44,769 nt of DNA from Bacillota bacterium (GCA_023399455.1 JAEWPN010000147.1:1-44769); one strand, 5' to 3'. Positions 1 to 10,723 are shown, counted from the stretch's first letter. The notes: generated by a model from the sequence alone, not told the origin. Translations and numbers: made by a program.

Positions 1-144
1 TGTTGAATCTCCAAATACTTTAAATAATTCTGCTAGATCATAAAGGCTTTCTTCTTGAGGCATTTTATCTCTAACTTGATTTACAATATCCTCATGAATT
101 ACATTGCAGTCACATCTTTCAATTGAAATAAATTTTTCAGTCAT
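1..144 (-). CDS. ArsR/SmtB-family metal-sensing repressor, N-terminal part
   Basis: The first 48 codons of a gene that runs off the left edge. The N-terminus carries a Cys-Asp-Cys pair at residues 11-13, and residues 40-48 read LFKVFGDST, which matches the helix that opens the winged-helix domain of ArsR/SmtB/CadC repressors. In CadC-like members an N-terminal cysteine pair helps bind cadmium, lead or zinc, so a heavy-metal sensor is likely. AGAGGT lies 6 nt before the ATG. The upstream DNA holds a strong promoter with palindromes, as expected for an autoregulated repressor. The regulated transporter or resistance gene would be further left, outside the window. The C-terminal half is not visible, so the exact metal cannot be inferred. 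Confidence 0.8.
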   Translation of the reverse strand, partial: MTEKFISIERCDCNVIHEDIVNQVRDKMPQEESLYDLAELFKVFGDST

Positions 145-175
145 ATTATCACCTCTTTTTAAATCATTTCATATG

Positions 176-265
176 AATGCTTGAGCAAGCATTTATACGT
201 TGTGTATTTATTATATTATTGTTTTTCTCATATGTCAATAGTTATATGAGCATTTATTCAAGTAT
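176..265 (-). promoter_or_regulatory. Promoter and two operator-like palindromes of the ArsR gene
   Basis: On the minus strand TTGACA (233-238) and TATAAT (210-215) are separated by exactly 17 bp, a consensus housekeeping promoter. A palindrome AATGCTTG-AG-CAAGCATT (176-193) lies just downstream of the predicted start of transcription, and a related imperfect copy (about 244-265, ATATGAGCA then TATTCAAGTAT) lies just upstream of the -35. The 8-2-8 layout resembles known ArsR/SmtB operators, so repression by the adjacent regulator is a reasonable inference. Confidence 0.75.
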
Positions 266-374
266 TTTTTATATTATTTGAAATATCTCAAAACCATCTA
301 TTACGACATTAATACCATAAAAGGGTGATTTCTATACAAACCTATTTTAAAAACACAAATATTGTAGGTTCTAT

Positions 375-403
375 AATAGTTTGAAATAAAATTTCAAACT
401 ATT
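375..403. repeat. Perfect 12-bp inverted repeat
   Basis: AATAGTTTGAAA and TTTCAAACTATT flank a 5-bp loop. Neither strand has a T-run straight after the stem, so this is not a clean terminator by itself. It sits next to the terminator at 404-444 and may be a protein site or part of a double terminator. Confidence 0.6.
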
Positions 404-444
404 AAAAAACTATAGTGGTAGCTGTTTCAAAACAACTACCACTA
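404..444 (-). terminator. Rho-independent terminator closing the leftward transcript
   Basis: TAGTGGTAG (413-421) pairs with CTACCACTA (436-444), extended by TGTT/AACA after one mismatch. On the minus strand the stem is followed by TAGTTTTTT. It would stop transcripts from the small genes at 0.7-1.4 kb before the ArsR promoter. Confidence 0.7.
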
Positions 445-717
445 CATTAGATTATATAAAATTCTTATCATCCCAGAGGATTATTTCTCCCTCTTTCTGA
501 GCCATCAATTTTTCCACCTTTATAATGTCATCACTCTTTTTACCCTATGTCATCTATAAAGCACCCCAAAAATAGGGGTCAAAAAACGGTGTTTTTTCGC
601 TCATTTTTTGCTCCAAAATCACTCTTGAACCACTATATGTTGTGGTCAACTTCTACTTTTCGCCCCCTGAACCACAATACGTCATCAAAATTATACTCTC
701 AACGTGGCCCGATAGGC
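445..717. other. Intergenic stretch with small hairpins, no supported gene
   Basis: No convincing gene. On the minus strand there is a short reading frame of about 20 codons (start near 505-517, stop at 452-454) preceded in frame by stops, which could be a decayed gene end. Small inverted repeats are present: ACCCC/GGGGT around 572-590 and ACCAC/GTGGT around 632-650. The motif TA(T/A)(T/A)GTGGTTCA occurs twice. The stretch could be a scar or recombination boundary between the transfer backbone and the ArsR region. Confidence 0.4.
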
Positions 718-897
718 TCATCTTGATGTCTTGAGTAATTTTTCACATTTATCCGTACGTGGAAACTTTTCTATCTTGTTTTTTTCACTTTGTGTTTCAT
801 ATAAGTCATTCGCTTTATCGCCCATTTGATTTGCTTTTAACAGACCTATTAATTCTTTTATCATTTCATCCTGTGTTAATGATTTTTCTATATCCAT
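718..897 (-). CDS. Small protein of unknown function (59 aa)
   Basis: Starts with an ATG just past the stop of the preceding gene, with GAGGAGG a few bases upstream, so it is probably translationally coupled. The protein is charged, starts MDIEKSLTQDEMIKELIGLL and looks like a short amphipathic helix followed by a Lys-rich tail. No transmembrane segment or family is recognised. It is the last gene before the terminator at 404-444. Confidence 0.55.
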   Translation of the reverse strand: MDIEKSLTQDEMIKELIGLLKANQMGDKANDLYETQSEKNKIEKFPRTDKCEKLLKTSR

Positions 898-900
898 AGC

Positions 901-1356
901 TTACGCCTCCTCATCCCCTGTTTCTTCTCCACGCATCACTCTGATGAACTTCTCATATTTTTCCAGCGAATTATTCGGATCTCCTTCCACTGTGAAATCA
1001 AACATATCGGAGAAGTCATGCACATCCCCCATCGAATACAAATCTTTTAAAAACCTGCTGAAATCCTCAACAAATTTAGCTAAAATCTGTTCATGATTAT
1101 CATTCTCGTTATAAACATAATATTTCACATATTCCTTGCGGCATATTCCAATACAGTCCCAGACCTTATATGTTATTTCACCTTTTTGATATAGGTTGAT
1201 TTGTAACATTCCTCCACTGAATCGATGATTAATAAATGTGTCATAAAACTTAGATGTCACACTTAATGTTAGTCTTTTGCCTTCTTCTTTCGTGTACTCT
1301 ACAATCACTGGAATAATCGCAAAAACAGCTGCTCTTTGAAATTCTCTTTTCCTCAT
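901..1356 (-). CDS. Conserved-looking hypothetical protein (151 aa)
   Basis: Start chosen at the ATG encoding MRKREFQRAA, which has GGAGG 10 nt upstream. A longer frame upstream to 1410 lacks a ribosome site and runs through a hairpin, so it is unlikely. The protein is soluble, mixed alpha/beta, with an aromatic central part and an acidic C-terminus. I do not recognise a family. It lies at the distal end of the transfer region, after the double SpoVG gene, which suggests an accessory transfer or regulatory role, but nothing in the sequence fixes this. Confidence 0.6.
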   Translation of the reverse strand: MRKREFQRAAVFAIIPVIVEYTKEEGKRLTLSVTSKFYDTFINHRFSGGMLQINLYQKGEITYKVWDCIGICRKEYVKYYVYNENDNHEQILAKFVEDFSRFLKDLYSMGDVHDFSDMFDFTVEGDPNNSLEKYEKFIRVMRGEETGDEEA

Positions 1357-1378
1357 ATTGTCTTTTCCTCCAAATTCG

Positions 1379-1407
1379 AAAGAGCCAGAGATAATCCCTG
1401 ACTCTTT
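1379..1407 (-). terminator. Intercistronic hairpin, weak terminator or attenuator
   Basis: AAAGAG...CTCTTT with inner CAG/CTG pairs forms a near-continuous stem between the SpoVG-like gene and the next gene. Only TTTC follows the stem on the minus strand, so partial termination or mRNA end protection is more likely than full termination. Confidence 0.45.
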
Positions 1408-1422
1408 CATCTACATTATTTA

Positions 1423-2124
1423 CTATCGAAACGGTGTCTCTCTATCAGGCAAACTCTGAAACTGTCCTGACTTTTCTTTCTCTTTCTGCAAATCATTTTT
1501 TGTTTCTTTTTGCTCTTCCTGCTTCTTTTCCTTTTCTTCCTCATATGTTTTCATTACCTCTCCATAAAGTTTTTCACGAAACTCCTTTGTTACTGGATAA
1601 CACACGTCCTGATAAATCGCTTTGCCTTGTTCGTCTATCTGCTTTGTCTTATAAGCCGGCATTGCAACAAACAGCTTATCTTTCCCCTGAAGGATACTTA
1701 CATTATTTACAATAAATTGATTATCGAAATAAATACGTGCAAGACCACATACATTGCTACCATCTCTTTCAAATGGTGTAACCTTTACTGAAAACTCTGG
1801 CATTTCAGACTGTGTTTTTTCAATCTGTCCTTGCTCTTTTCCCTGATTTATTACATGCTCATAAGCTTCAAGGATGTTATCGTACAGTTCCTCACGAAAT
1901 TCCTTGGTGATGGGATTGCAGACATCCTTAAAAATAACACCGCCATTCTCATCTCTTTCACTGGAACGATATCTAGGCATAGATACAAATAACTGATGTC
2001 TTTCAGGATTTTCTAAGATTGCAATATTGGTAATCTTAAATGAATCACCAAAGACTACTGTGGCAAATCCTTTGATATTGCCTTCCTTTGTTTTTACTTC
2101 ATTTACATGAATTGAATATTTCAT
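1423..2124 (-). CDS. Protein with two tandem SpoVG-like domains
   Basis: Two homologous units of about 95 residues: residues 1-95 (FATVVFGDSFKITNIAILE, FVSMPRYRS, VCNPITKEFREELY) and about 108-200 (LARIYFDNQFIVNNVSILQ, FVAMPAYKT, VCYPVTKEFREKLY). These are the hallmarks of SpoVG, a small RNA/DNA-binding regulator of about 95 aa that is usually single-domain and homodimeric. The fused copy may act as a built-in dimer. The C-terminal 35 residues are Lys/Glu-rich and probably disordered. SpoVG-like genes are common on clostridial conjugative elements, where their job is unknown. A terminator precedes the gene. Confidence 0.8.
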   Translation of the reverse strand: MKYSIHVNEVKTKEGNIKGFATVVFGDSFKITNIAILENPERHQLFVSMPRYRSSERDENGGVIFKDVCNPITKEFREELYDNILEAYEHVINQGKEQGQIEKTQSEMPEFSVKVTPFERDGSNVCGLARIYFDNQFIVNNVSILQGKDKLFVAMPAYKTKQIDEQGKAIYQDVCYPVTKEFREKLYGEVMKTYEEEKEKKQEEQKETKNDLQKEKEKSGQFQSLPDRETPFR

Positions 2125-2159
2125 TTACTACTCACTTTCCGTATGCTCCGTGCATACAC

Positions 2160-2191
2160 CAAAATCAAAAGTGGATGCCTACCATCCACTT
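2160..2191 (-). terminator. Terminator upstream of the SpoVG-like gene
   Basis: AAGTGGATG (2169-2177) and CATCCACTT (2183-2191) form a perfect 9-bp stem with a 5-nt loop, followed on the minus strand by TTGATTTT. A second small hairpin, GTATGC/GCATAC, lies just before the SpoVG ribosome site. Confidence 0.65.
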
Positions 2192-2193
2192 CA

Positions 2194-2556
2194 CTACTCT
2201 TTGCAGATGCTACAACGCATCTGCTCAATTACATCCAAAGGGACACGACCATTCAGCCAATTAGCTAAGGTAATGACCATTCCGTCCTGTTCAAAGTAGA
2301 TATAGTGCTGATGTTCTGCACTAGCTTCATATACTACCGTGACAGCAAAATTAGGCATGAACATTTGTGATTCTTCTTCCCAAGTACATACAACCCCCTC
2401 ATGCAGATTTAGATTTAATTCTGGAATATGCACCCACCATCCACTGATAACAATTTGATACTCTTCATCTGTTTCAGCTATATCATCATCAATATCTGAT
2501 AAATCCATCTCTGCAATCACTTCTTCCACTTCGAACAAGCGATACACTTTCTCCAT
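2194..2556 (-). CDS. Acidic hypothetical protein (120 aa)
   Basis: Begins at an ATG with GTGAGGAG upstream. Very acidic N-terminal third (SDIDDDIAETDEEY), then a beta-rich core with several Trp residues (ISGWWVHIPELNLNLHEG) and a final Cys pair (CSIC) near the C-terminus. No membrane segment. It follows the giant methylase-helicase gene by about 25 bp and is probably in the same transcript. I do not recognise the family; the acidity would suit a DNA-mimic or chaperone-like partner, but that is speculation. Confidence 0.6.
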   Translation of the reverse strand: MEKVYRLFEVEEVIAEMDLSDIDDDIAETDEEYQIVISGWWVHIPELNLNLHEGVVCTWEEESQMFMPNFAVTVVYEASAEHQHYIYFEQDGMVITLANWLNGRVPLDVIEQMRCSICKE

Positions 2557-2581
2557 TACTCCTCACGTCCTTCCCTATCCA

Positions 2582-5500
2582 TCATCTGCTCCTATCATCC
2601 ACGTTGGTTTGATAAGCAGTTTTTGCTTCAGCAACATATTTATCATTTTCAGACTTTTCTATATTGCCCTCGTCCAATTCTTCTTTTGTCGCACTTAAGT
2701 CCACATCTTCCACTTTCCCATTTTCCAGATTTAGCTGTGCATTCAATTCATATTGACGCGCCAGCTTTTCTTTCAATTCTGTTTCATAAGCAAATGGCTT
2801 CTCGTACTCTGACTTTGAGGCATCCAAATCATTCTGATACTGGTCAATCTTCTTCAGTAAAAACTCTTCATTCTCATGAATTCCACTAAATAAATTTTCT
2901 AATTTCACCATATTTCCAACTGGGCTAGTTGACAGTTCCGCTTTGTAGTCTGTCTTTCCACGAAGCACCAAATAATTTGTGCCCATGAAGTTCTTTTCTA
3001 CCAGCAACTCAAACTGATGAAACTGACCAATAGGATTGATTTCACCTGTCTTGCACTTACTAATTGCTTCTAACATAACGGTTCCACCATCCACACGCTC
3101 CTCAAAACTTGCTCTACCTATCGTAATAGAAAAATCCGGATTCTGAATTAGTTCTGCATCTCTCAGCTTGATATCTTCCTTTACACAGCACAGTTTCTCT
3201 TGTGCTGCCTTAATCAGCTTTGGATAGCGGATCATATAATTATCCTGCAACGAATAATGCTGATTGTCATAAGAAGCTTTTAGTAACTTCAAACGTTGTA
3301 CCTCATTATCTAATTCCATCTTTTCACGAATCAATGGATTGCCAGTTGCAACTGCTTTAATTTCTGCATATGACAAAGTTGCTTCATCAATATCCTCACA
3401 AGTTCTGGATACAGATTTGCTTGTCATAACCTGACTGATAAATCGCTGCTTATTTTCCACTAATGACCATGAATACGCATCAAAAGTTCCTTTTGTAACA
3501 TAACGATAAATTGCCACCTCGGAATTTTCATTTCCCTGACGGATACCTCTGCCTTCTCGTTGTTCAATAGCAGAAGGCTTCCAAGGACAGTCGATATGAT
3601 GCATCGCAACAAGATGTGTCTGTACATTTACACCAGTACCGCACTTATCTGTAGAACCGATTAGAATTTTCTTTTTACCTGTTCGCATTTCTTTAAACAA
3701 GATATCCCTCTGCCCGTCTGTCTTAGCATCATGGATAAATGCTATTTCTTCTTCTGGAATTCCCCGAAAAATTAGTTGCTCTTTAACATAATTGTAGACA
3801 TCAAAATCTTTACTCAAGTCACGGCTTGACCATCCACTCTTAGGCGTACCAATATCCGAAAAAATAAGCTGACAACCGATTTTATTCTCGTTGACAGCTT
3901 TGAAATATTCGTAGCATACATTTTCTACGACCTTATTTAATTTTCCATCCGTATTGTTTGGTGCATCTGCATCTAATAGCCTTGCATCAGTACCTAGCAG
4001 TCTAGCCTCATGTGTGATCTTTAGGAAATTATCCTCTGATGGGTCAATTCCATCATTACGGATTCGCTCTGCCCTTACTACAAAATCCTCCATGACCTGT
4101 TTTACATACCAGTCTGGTTCACTTTCCACAATTGTGTACTTATTATCCCTTAGTGTTGGCACTTTCAGATTTAGCATATCTTTGGTTTGTACATCTGCCA
4201 CTTCACGAAAGATGTTCATTAATTCTGGAAGATTCGTAAACTTATTAAACCTGCTTTTGAATCGGAATCCGCTTCCTTCTACGGTAAGTTCAAGTGCTGT
4301 TGTTACTTCACCAAAGTTTGCTGCCCAGGAGTCAAAATGATAAATTCCCATCTGCTCTAGTGCCTCTTTTTGTAGATATAACTGCATCACATACAGTTCG
4401 CACATAGTGTTTGAAACCGGGGTTCCTGTTGCAAATACAATTCCTCTGCCATCATTGATTTCACTCAAATACTGGCATTTCAACTGCATATCTGTAGATT
4501 TCTTCGCTCCTGAGCTGCTAATACCGGAAACATTATTCATCTTGGAAAAAATAGCAAGGTTCTTAAAATTATGAGCTTCATCCACCATAATTGAATCCAC
4601 ACCTAACTCCTCAAAGGTAATCAAATCATCTTTTCGACTTTCATCTGCCAATGATTTCAACTGTTCCTCTAGCTTTTTCTTCTGTGCCTCCATCTGCTTT
4701 ACAGTCCATCGTTCTCCGTTCTGTGACTTCATTTCATCAATAGAATAGGCAATCTCCTCAATCTGTTGGTTCAACATCCGCTCCTTTCTTTCTGCCGAGA
4801 TAGGAATCTTCTCGAACTGCGAATGCGACATAATAATACAGTCATAATCTCCCGTTGCAATTCTAGAGACAAACTGCTTTCTCCTACTCTTTTCAAAATC
4901 ACGCTCTGTTGCCACTAATATATTAGCGGACGGATACAGGCGCAGGAACTCACTTGCCGTCTGTCCAATCAATGGTTTTGGCACCACCATAATTGTTTTA
5001 CCTGCAAGTCCCAGTCTTTTCTGCTCCATACAAGCAGCCATCATTTCAAAACTCTTACCCGCCCCAACACAATGAGCCAGTAACGTGTTTCCTCCCATCA
5101 GGATTCTTGCTACTGCATTCTTTTGATGTGGCTGTAATTCAATCTCTGGATTCATCCCTGGAAACTGTAACTGTGAACCATCATACTCCCGCAAGCGAAT
5201 ATTATTGAATGTTTCATTATAATACTCCACATACTTTGCTCTTCTCTCTGGATCTCGGAATAACCATTCCTTAAATGCTTCTTTCATCTGGTTCTGCTTT
5301 TCTCTTGCTAACATCGTTTCATTTTTATTCACGACATAGTGATATTTTCCATCACCATCATCAATTCTGTCACGAATGGTAACTGTCTTTAGGTTCAGCG
5401 TATCCTCAAAAATTGAATAGGCATCCTCTCTGCTCGTTCCATAAGTTTTCGTGGCTGCAACAGAATGTTTATCTCTTGACTTATTTTCAATAAACCATTC

Positions 5501-8500
5501 CATACTCAGCTTATTCAAATGAACCTGTATTCCCGAATTGTACCACTGAGTTCGTACTGCTCTTTCCCTTCTCGGAGTATTGAGAAGTTCGTAGATAAAC
5601 TGCTCATAGTCTTCTGCCTCCACCCATGTGGTTCCAATTCTTACATCAATCTCACTTGCTTCAATATCCTTTGGCTGCACCTGTTCCAACGCCTTTATAT
5701 TTTGTACGAATAACTCTGGATTCGCTCCTCGCATAGCTTTTGCTACACGCAGCTTTTCTCTTACATTTCCAGACAGATAATCATCCGCTGTCTCCCAACC
5801 TGCGTTTGGATTATTTTCGTTATAACGGTTTGGATTCAGATAAATTAATCCCTGTAATTCTTCAAGCATAACCGCACGTTCTAACTCTGCTTTTACGTCA
5901 TCAGATAGTGCAATATTCGAGGACGGTTCATTCCCTTTTGCTGCCAATTCCTCTACCAGCTTTGACAAATCAGGCTGATAAATACTTAACATATAGGGAA
6001 TGTTGACTGCGCCATATTCATTGATTGATACATTAAGCGCTTCTACCGCTGTTTCCACTCTCTCAATCTGAATTCTGGCTTTGATGGTTTGCTTAAAGAA
6101 CATGTCTGCTTTCTTCACAATCCCATCCTCATTTACATCTTCTAAAGAGCATAACAGTGGGTAGTCAGAATCATCTCTGAATGCCCTGCTGTTTGCCTGT
6201 GCAGTAATACATCCATATTTTTCAACAAAGGCATCGTAGGTTGCATTCAATGTTTTTTGTCCTTCTGCTAATTCTTCCTCACTACAACCATCTGTCTGAA
6301 TATCGATCAAGTGTCTGGTATTATTTCGAATTTCATCTAGCAAGCGAATCCTATCCTCTACTGTAGCATTTACTTCTTTTCGGTACATATGGGAATTTTC
6401 TCTGTAATATAACTTTCCTTCATAAAACGTATAAGAGAAATTTCTCACATCGGGATCTGCAGGTATCGCATCTTCACTTATTTCCTCTGACTCTTCTAAA
6501 TGTTCAAAATCAGTCATCTGTGCAGATATTGTACGAATAGCTTTATTCAATTCTTCGTACATATTGAAGTTTTCAGCATCATTTACACAGACTGTATATC
6601 TGCTATCCTGACCGTAAATTCTAGTGTCATATTCCATATGTCCTAGCATCATATCTGGATGCTCTACAAAATAAGAATTGACCGCAATTCCATTCTGGGT
6701 ATAGCTCAAATGCACCCAATCTGGTTCAATATCAATCTTACGTTCTCTTTTTTGTAAAAATAAAATATCGCTGGTCACTTCAGTTCCTGCATTTTCTTTA
6801 AATGCCATATTAGGAAGTCTTACCGCACCAATTAGTTCCGCTCTCTCCGCCAAATACTTACGGAAGGTAGCATTGCTTTTATCAAGCGTTCCTTTCGTCG
6901 TAATAATCGCAACAATACCGCCTGGTCTTACCTGATCCATCGCTTTTGCAATAAAGTAATCGTGAATACGAAGATTTAATTTATTGTATTTCGGATCAAA
7001 TACCTTATAATCTCCAAATGGTACATTCCCAATCACAACGTCAAAGAAATTATCTGGGAAGGTGGTCTTTTCAAAACCAGTAATACTGATATCTGCTTTC
7101 TGATACAGCTGCTTTGCAATTCTACCGGAAATGCTATCTAGTTCCACACCATATAATTTGCAATTCTGCAAAGGGGTTGGCATGCTTCCAAAGAAGTTTC
7201 CGACTCCCATACTTGGTTCTAATACATTTCCACCTCGGAAACCAAATTGGAGTAACGCCCGATTCATGCAACTTGCAATTTCTGGTGAAGTATAAAATGC
7301 ATTATTTACAGTAGCTCTAGCTGCAATATATTCATCTTCTGTCAAAAGACTTTTCAGCTCTACATATTCCCTTTTCCAGTTTTCATTATTTTCATCGAAT
7401 ACTTGAGAAATACCTCCCCAGCCAACATACTTTGATAAGATTTTCTGTTCCTCTCTGTTTGCCAGTCTGTGTTCTGATTCCACCTGCTTTAACACTCCAA
7501 TTGCTTCTATATTCCACTGGTATCTTGTCTTTGCTCCACCTTTTTGAAGTTCCCACAAATTGTAATGAAAGTTACTTTTCTCGGAATGTGTTACTTCATC
7601 ATCTATGTGATTCTCTGCTGCACTTTCATTACCAGTAGAAACTCGTCTTTGTGCTTGTTCCTCACGATTCTGTTTTGCGCTGTCACATTTATCAAGGAAT
7701 CTCTGATATATTGGCTGTAAGGTTGTTCTATCCTCAGTTGCCATCATTTCATTATACCGTTGTCTATGATCTGCTCCGCAGAAGAATGGTTGCTTTGACA
7801 TATAGGACAATACTTCATACAGTTCTCTATAGCCTGTTGCAACTGTTTCTCTTTCACCAAAGCGGTTCTTATAATTCATTTTAATCTCATAAGGCTTTAA
7901 GGTGTATTCAATTAAGCCATATTTGTTGTTGCTATAGCCTTTTTGCTCTTCTTTACTTCCTAAGACCATATCTGACAAAAGTTCTAATTTATTTGGAATG
8001 AGCAAATACTCTGAATTTACAATATCCTGTAAAAATGGTTTAAAAGGCATGTAACAGCTACATTCTGTCACAAGAATTTCCATTGCCTCTCGCATATCTT
8101 CATCCATATCTGCAATTATGTTTGCATAATCAGTAGGAATTACTTCCAGTCTTTCATCACTATGGCTCTCCTCATACTGCTTTTCATATTCACGATTTTC
8201 TGCTTCAATCTCCGCACCATATTCAGCCATTGTGACCATACGGTCTTCTTCTGCAAGTTCCTCTGGTGTCATTTCATAAGTTTCTGTCTCTGCTTTCTGT
8301 TCTGTGATCTTCCTATGACTTTCATAGCTTTCAGGTTCATCGGGAATCGCAAATGCATCCACGACCTCAACGACTTCCTGTTCATCAGTAGCATCTATTA
8401 CTCGGTGAACGATATCAACATAATCTTCCCTGTCACCATCCATAGCAATTTCATCTAATGATTGTCTCTCTGGCTGATACTCTCCAGTCATAATTAGAAC

Positions 8501-10111
8501 ACTTATTTCTTTTTCAACTGTCCCCCATGAAATATAGCCTTCTTTTTCACCTTCCTCATCTCTCCACTGGAGGCGAAGTCCTTGTGCATGGAAAGAATCA
8601 TAACCATGCAAACCGTAACCCTCTATCGGCCAACCTGCTCCACCTTGACCATACTCCTTTTTAATACGTCTGGCTCTGGTTCCTGCATCAATTTCATTCT
8701 GATATATCTTACACACTCGACTCATGCCATTTACAAAGCCAGTACCACGAAGTAGGGTTTGGCGTACAAACTCATGTGGTACAACCAACTCTTTCTTCGG
8801 TTGAATATAAGTATATTTTTGTCTAGTAGCTGAAATTTTGGTAGTTTGTGTATGCATCGATCCGTTAGTATTCAGCCCAAAATCCCCATCAAAAAAGGAA
8901 GCCTGATGGTAATTGGCTTCCTTACTATTTCCAAATGAATTGATTTCATTTAGTTCTCTGTTCAGTTCTTCATCTGCTTCTAGTGAAATTTCATTACGAT
9001 CTGCTGAAGGACTACTTCCTCTGCCTGCATCTTCGCCTGTTCTCTCAGTTTCCACATCTCCATCGTGGAGTTCGGATTCTCTGGTTTGTGTTTCTTCAGG
9101 TAATCGTTCATCAGCTGGTCTAACAGTTGATAAGCTTCCTCGTTCACCTCGTTCATTTTCTCTGCCAGTTTCCCGAACCGGTAAAGTGTCTTGTACCTTG
9201 CTGGTTCGTTCTCTTTTAGATAATTCATCGCCAGTATTCCGTATTTCCCCAGATTCGTTAATTTCACTTCCTGCTCTTCCGGCATCTGAATATTCGGATA
9301 CAGTAGTCCGTCCACTTCGTGATACGTCATTGTTAATTCTGCCATATGCAATTCTCCTCTCGCTTTCAATCGTTTTTAGGTTTCTACTAAATTCTCTAAG
9401 AACGCTGCAGGAGACATCGCATACCAGGGAACCAAGACGGTAAATGACTTCCTCATCGGTTATCTTTACGATCTGACTAAAATCCTGTTCTTGCATAGAT
9501 AAGTCAAATCCGCATCTCGTACCAACCGCATACATAACACTTTGATATACCAAGTCATCTGTGGTCAGCCCTGACGTTTCATAATTGAGTTCCTTTATCA
9601 TACTCCCAGCTAGCTGCGATAATTCTGAGATTCTTTCCTCAAAATCTGTTCTTATTATACCCCAAACATTTGTTCCTGTAAATAATTTTAATGAATTTAG
9701 TAATTCTTCTCGTGTTGTTCCATCATACTGCTCCATCTGTCCTTCAGATACCAGATAATCCAAATAATCCTTTAGGTTTTCACCCTCCAAATCCCATGTG
9801 AGCTTCTGTTTCTTTCCACCCGTATCGCTGATATCAAATACATATCTCATTCGGGGATTTAATGCTCTTGAAGGAAAAATAGCTATGCCTTTACTTCCAC
9901 GCTTGACATATCTTTCTACTTTTTTCCAAGTATCATAATCGGCTATCATAGTGGATTGTGGGCGCTGTCCATACACCATCAGGATGTTATCAAACTCAAA
10001 TCTATATATCTGACCGGTGAGTCGACAAACATCCTGCCACTTCTTTTCAGAAGTGGTGACATCATGAATCATCTCATCATAGATAGCTTTTGCTTCATAC
10101 TTATTGCTCAT
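2582..10111 (-). CDS. Giant DNA methylase-helicase of conjugative elements (2509 aa)
   Basis: Domains in order: an ArdC/LtrC-like N-terminal region (about 1-170, with [11 protein letters not shown] and [10 protein letters not shown]); a Ser/Arg/Glu/Gly-rich linker (about 255-400); an N6-adenine methylase-like region (about 895-1050: [23 protein letters not shown], and GNVPFG in place of the usual NPPY/F); and an SF2/SNF2-type helicase with Walker A VGAGKS (about 1680), DEAH (about 1843), ATGTPVSN (about 1895) and [10 protein letters not shown] (about 2187). Proteins of this build are recurrent cargo of clostridial ICEs and plasmids and are thought to modify or remodel transferred DNA, perhaps against restriction; this is unproven. 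The altered methylase motif questions its catalytic activity. The linker overlaps tnpV in another frame. GGAGGAG precedes the ATG. Confidence 0.88.
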   Translation of the reverse strand: MSNKYEAKAIYDEMIHDVTTSEKKWQDVCRLTGQIYRFEFDNILMVYGQRPQSTMIADYDTWKKVERYVKRGSKGIAIFPSRALNPRMRYVFDISDTGGKKQKLTWDLEGENLKDYLDYLVSEGQMEQYDGTTREELLNSLKLFTGTNVWGIIRTDFEERISELSQLAGSMIKELNYETSGLTTDDLVYQSVMYAVGTRCGFDLSMQEQDFSQIVKITDEEVIYRLGSLVCDVSCSVLREFSRNLKTIESERRIAYGRINNDVSRSGRTTVSEYSDAGRAGSEINESGEIRNTGDELSKRERTSKVQDTLPVRETGRENERGERGSLSTVRPADERLPEETQTRESELHDGDVETERTGEDAGRGSSPSADRNEISLEADEELNRELNEINSFGNSKEANYHQASFFDGDFGLNTNGSMHTQTTKISATRQKYTYIQPKKELVVPHEFVRQTLLRGTGFVNGMSRVCKIYQNEIDAGTRARRIKKEYGQGGAGWPIEGYGLHGYDSFHAQGLRLQWRDEEGEKEGYISWGTVEKEISVLIMTGEYQPERQSLDEIAMDGDREDYVDIVHRVIDATDEQEVVEVVDAFAIPDEPESYESHRKITEQKAETETYEMTPEELAEEDRMVTMAEYGAEIEAENREYEKQYEESHSDERLEVIPTDYANIIADMDEDMREAMEILVTECSCYMPFKPFLQDIVNSEYLLIPNKLELLSDMVLGSKEEQKGYSNNKYGLIEYTLKPYEIKMNYKNRFGERETVATGYRELYEVLSYMSKQPFFCGADHRQRYNEMMATEDRTTLQPIYQRFLDKCDSAKQNREEQAQRRVSTGNESAAENHIDDEVTHSEKSNFHYNLWELQKGGAKTRYQWNIEAIGVLKQVESEHRLANREEQKILSKYVGWGGISQVFDENNENWKREYVELKSLLTEDEYIAARATVNNAFYTSPEIASCMNRALLQFGFRGGNVLEPSMGVGNFFGSMPTPLQNCKLYGVELDSISGRIAKQLYQKADISITGFEKTTFPDNFFDVVIGNVPFGDYKVFDPKYNKLNLRIHDYFIAKAMDQVRPGGIVAIITTKGTLDKSNATFRKYLAERAELIGAVRLPNMAFKENAGTEVTSDILFLQKRERKIDIEPDWVHLSYTQNGIAVNSYFVEHPDMMLGHMEYDTRIYGQDSRYTVCVNDAENFNMYEELNKAIRTISAQMTDFEHLEESEEISEDAIPADPDVRNFSYTFYEGKLYYRENSHMYRKEVNATVEDRIRLLDEIRNNTRHLIDIQTDGCSEEELAEGQKTLNATYDAFVEKYGCITAQANSRAFRDDSDYPLLCSLEDVNEDGIVKKADMFFKQTIKARIQIERVETAVEALNVSINEYGAVNIPYMLSIYQPDLSKLVEELAAKGNEPSSNIALSDDVKAELERAVMLEELQGLIYLNPNRYNENNPNAGWETADDYLSGNVREKLRVAKAMRGANPELFVQNIKALEQVQPKDIEASEIDVRIGTTWVEAEDYEQFIYELLNTPRRERAVRTQWYNSGIQVHLNKLSMEWFIENKSRDKHSVAATKTYGTSREDAYSIFEDTLNLKTVTIRDRIDDGDGKYHYVVNKNETMLAREKQNQMKEAFKEWLFRDPERRAKYVEYYNETFNNIRLREYDGSQLQFPGMNPEIELQPHQKNAVARILMGGNTLLAHCVGAGKSFEMMAACMEQKRLGLAGKTIMVVPKPLIGQTASEFLRLYPSANILVATERDFEKSRRKQFVSRIATGDYDCIIMSHSQFEKIPISAERKERMLNQQIEEIAYSIDEMKSQNGERWTVKQMEAQKKKLEEQLKSLADESRKDDLITFEELGVDSIMVDEAHNFKNLAIFSKMNNVSGISSSGAKKSTDMQLKCQYLSEINDGRGIVFATGTPVSNTMCELYVMQLYLQKEALEQMGIYHFDSWAANFGEVTTALELTVEGSGFRFKSRFNKFTNLPELMNIFREVADVQTKDMLNLKVPTLRDNKYTIVESEPDWYVKQVMEDFVVRAERIRNDGIDPSEDNFLKITHEARLLGTDARLLDADAPNNTDGKLNKVVENVCYEYFKAVNENKIGCQLIFSDIGTPKSGWSSRDLSKDFDVYNYVKEQLIFRGIPEEEIAFIHDAKTDGQRDILFKEMRTGKKKILIGSTDKCGTGVNVQTHLVAMHHIDCPWKPSAIEQREGRGIRQGNENSEVAIYRYVTKGTFDAYSWSLVENKQRFISQVMTSKSVSRTCEDIDEATLSYAEIKAVATGNPLIREKMELDNEVQRLKLLKASYDNQHYSLQDNYMIRYPKLIKAAQEKLCCVKEDIKLRDAELIQNPDFSITIGRASFEERVDGGTVMLEAISKCKTGEINPIGQFHQFELLVEKNFMGTNYLVLRGKTDYKAELSTSPVGNMVKLENLFSGIHENEEFLLKKIDQYQNDLDASKSEYEKPFAYETELKEKLARQYELNAQLNLENGKVEDVDLSATKEELDEGNIEKSENDKYVAEAKTAYQTNVDDRSR
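8980..9345 (-). CDS. tnpV: TnpV-family protein, nested inside the methylase-helicase gene
   Basis: A 121-aa reading frame on the same strand as the giant gene but in a different frame. It begins [20 protein letters not shown], followed by [24 protein letters not shown] and ends with a helix containing [10 protein letters not shown], matching my memory of TnpV proteins of clostridial transposons (short, helical, with LGKYG and YLKE motifs). AGAGGAG lies 8 nt before the ATG. The overlapped part of the giant protein (residues about 256-377) is low-complexity, which fits a linker tolerating a second coding frame. TnpV has no established biochemical role. Either both frames are used, or the giant gene once received a tnpV insertion and read through it. 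Confidence 0.7.
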   Translation of the reverse strand: MAELTMTYHEVDGLLYPNIQMPEEQEVKLTNLGKYGILAMNYLKENEPARYKTLYRFGKLAEKMNEVNEEAYQLLDQLMNDYLKKHKPENPNSTMEMWKLREQAKMQAEEVVLQQIVMKFH

Positions 10112-10128
10112 CCGATTCTCCTCCTGTT

Positions 10129-10497
10129 CTAGTTTTTCTTGTCAAACAACTCCTTATAAAGCTTTGCTTCCTCTTTATCTAAAGTAATGGCAAATTCCTC
10201 TGTTTCATCCTTCTCTGCCTTTTCAGTTGCGGTAATTATCTTTTTTGTGATTCTAAGAAGTGCATAATTTTCTTTGTTCATCATCATACACTCCTTAAAA
10301 GTCATCCCATTATTACTGTTAAGTACACCTGTATTAACCTGAATCATAAAAGACAGATCAGATTTTACCTTTGACACCTCATCCATTGAAATAAAAACTG
10401 TCTTAATACTCTCCTTCGATACTTCCCATTCCTTTTCCAGCGTTTTAATTAAAAATGCCATATCCTTTACTACGTTTTCTTCTACTACTTTACTCAT
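10129..10497 (-). CDS. Hypothetical protein (122 aa)
   Basis: GGAGG precedes the ATG. The protein is helical and charged ([19 protein letters not shown] at the start, [20 protein letters not shown] near the end) with no transmembrane segment. It lies 17 bp upstream of the giant methylase-helicase gene and 15 bp downstream of the DpnD/PcfM gene, so the three are likely co-transcribed. No family recognised. Confidence 0.6.
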   Translation of the reverse strand: MSKVVEENVVKDMAFLIKTLEKEWEVSKESIKTVFISMDEVSKVKSDLSFMIQVNTGVLNSNNGMTFKECMMMNKENYALLRITKKIITATEKAEKDETEEFAITLDKEEAKLYKELFDKKN

Positions 10498-10512
10498 ATT
10501 CTTTATCCTCCG

Positions 10513-10710
10513 CTATCTGCTTTTTCCTAATTGTTGTTTTTGTTCATATGGAATAAAATCCACATCTTTCATGTCCTCGGCATCAAGAATGATTTCCTGT
10601 GCATAATACTTTTCCATTGCTTTATCAATGGCTTCTCCAAGAGAACCTGCTTCGATTTTTTCAATCCTTGACAAAACCTCTTTGATTTCGACCTCATATT
10701 CTTTAGACAT
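10513..10710 (-). CDS. DpnD/PcfM-family small protein (65 aa)
   Basis: Start set at the ATG for MSKEYEVEIKEVLSR, which has GGAGGAAAA directly upstream. The pattern of an N-terminal strand (YEVEIKEVLSRIEKIEAGSLGEAIDKAMEKYYAQEIILD) and an acidic tail fits the DpnD/PcfM family found in conjugative plasmids such as pCF10 and in phages. Its function is not known. A weak terminator lies between it and the transfer hydrolase gene. Confidence 0.7.
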   Translation of the reverse strand: MSKEYEVEIKEVLSRIEKIEAGSLGEAIDKAMEKYYAQEIILDAEDMKDVDFIPYEQKQQLGKSR

Positions 10711-10723
10711 TTTTCCTCCAATC

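Noticed and set aside
8913..9443. 176-aa frame on the plus strand
   Set aside because: Ser/Leu-rich shadow of the low-complexity linker region, no ribosome site, opposite to all other genes.
2582..10111. Active type I/ISP-like restriction enzyme
   Set aside because: Methylase and helicase motifs are present, but there is no visible nuclease motif or specificity domain, and the family is standard in conjugative elements.
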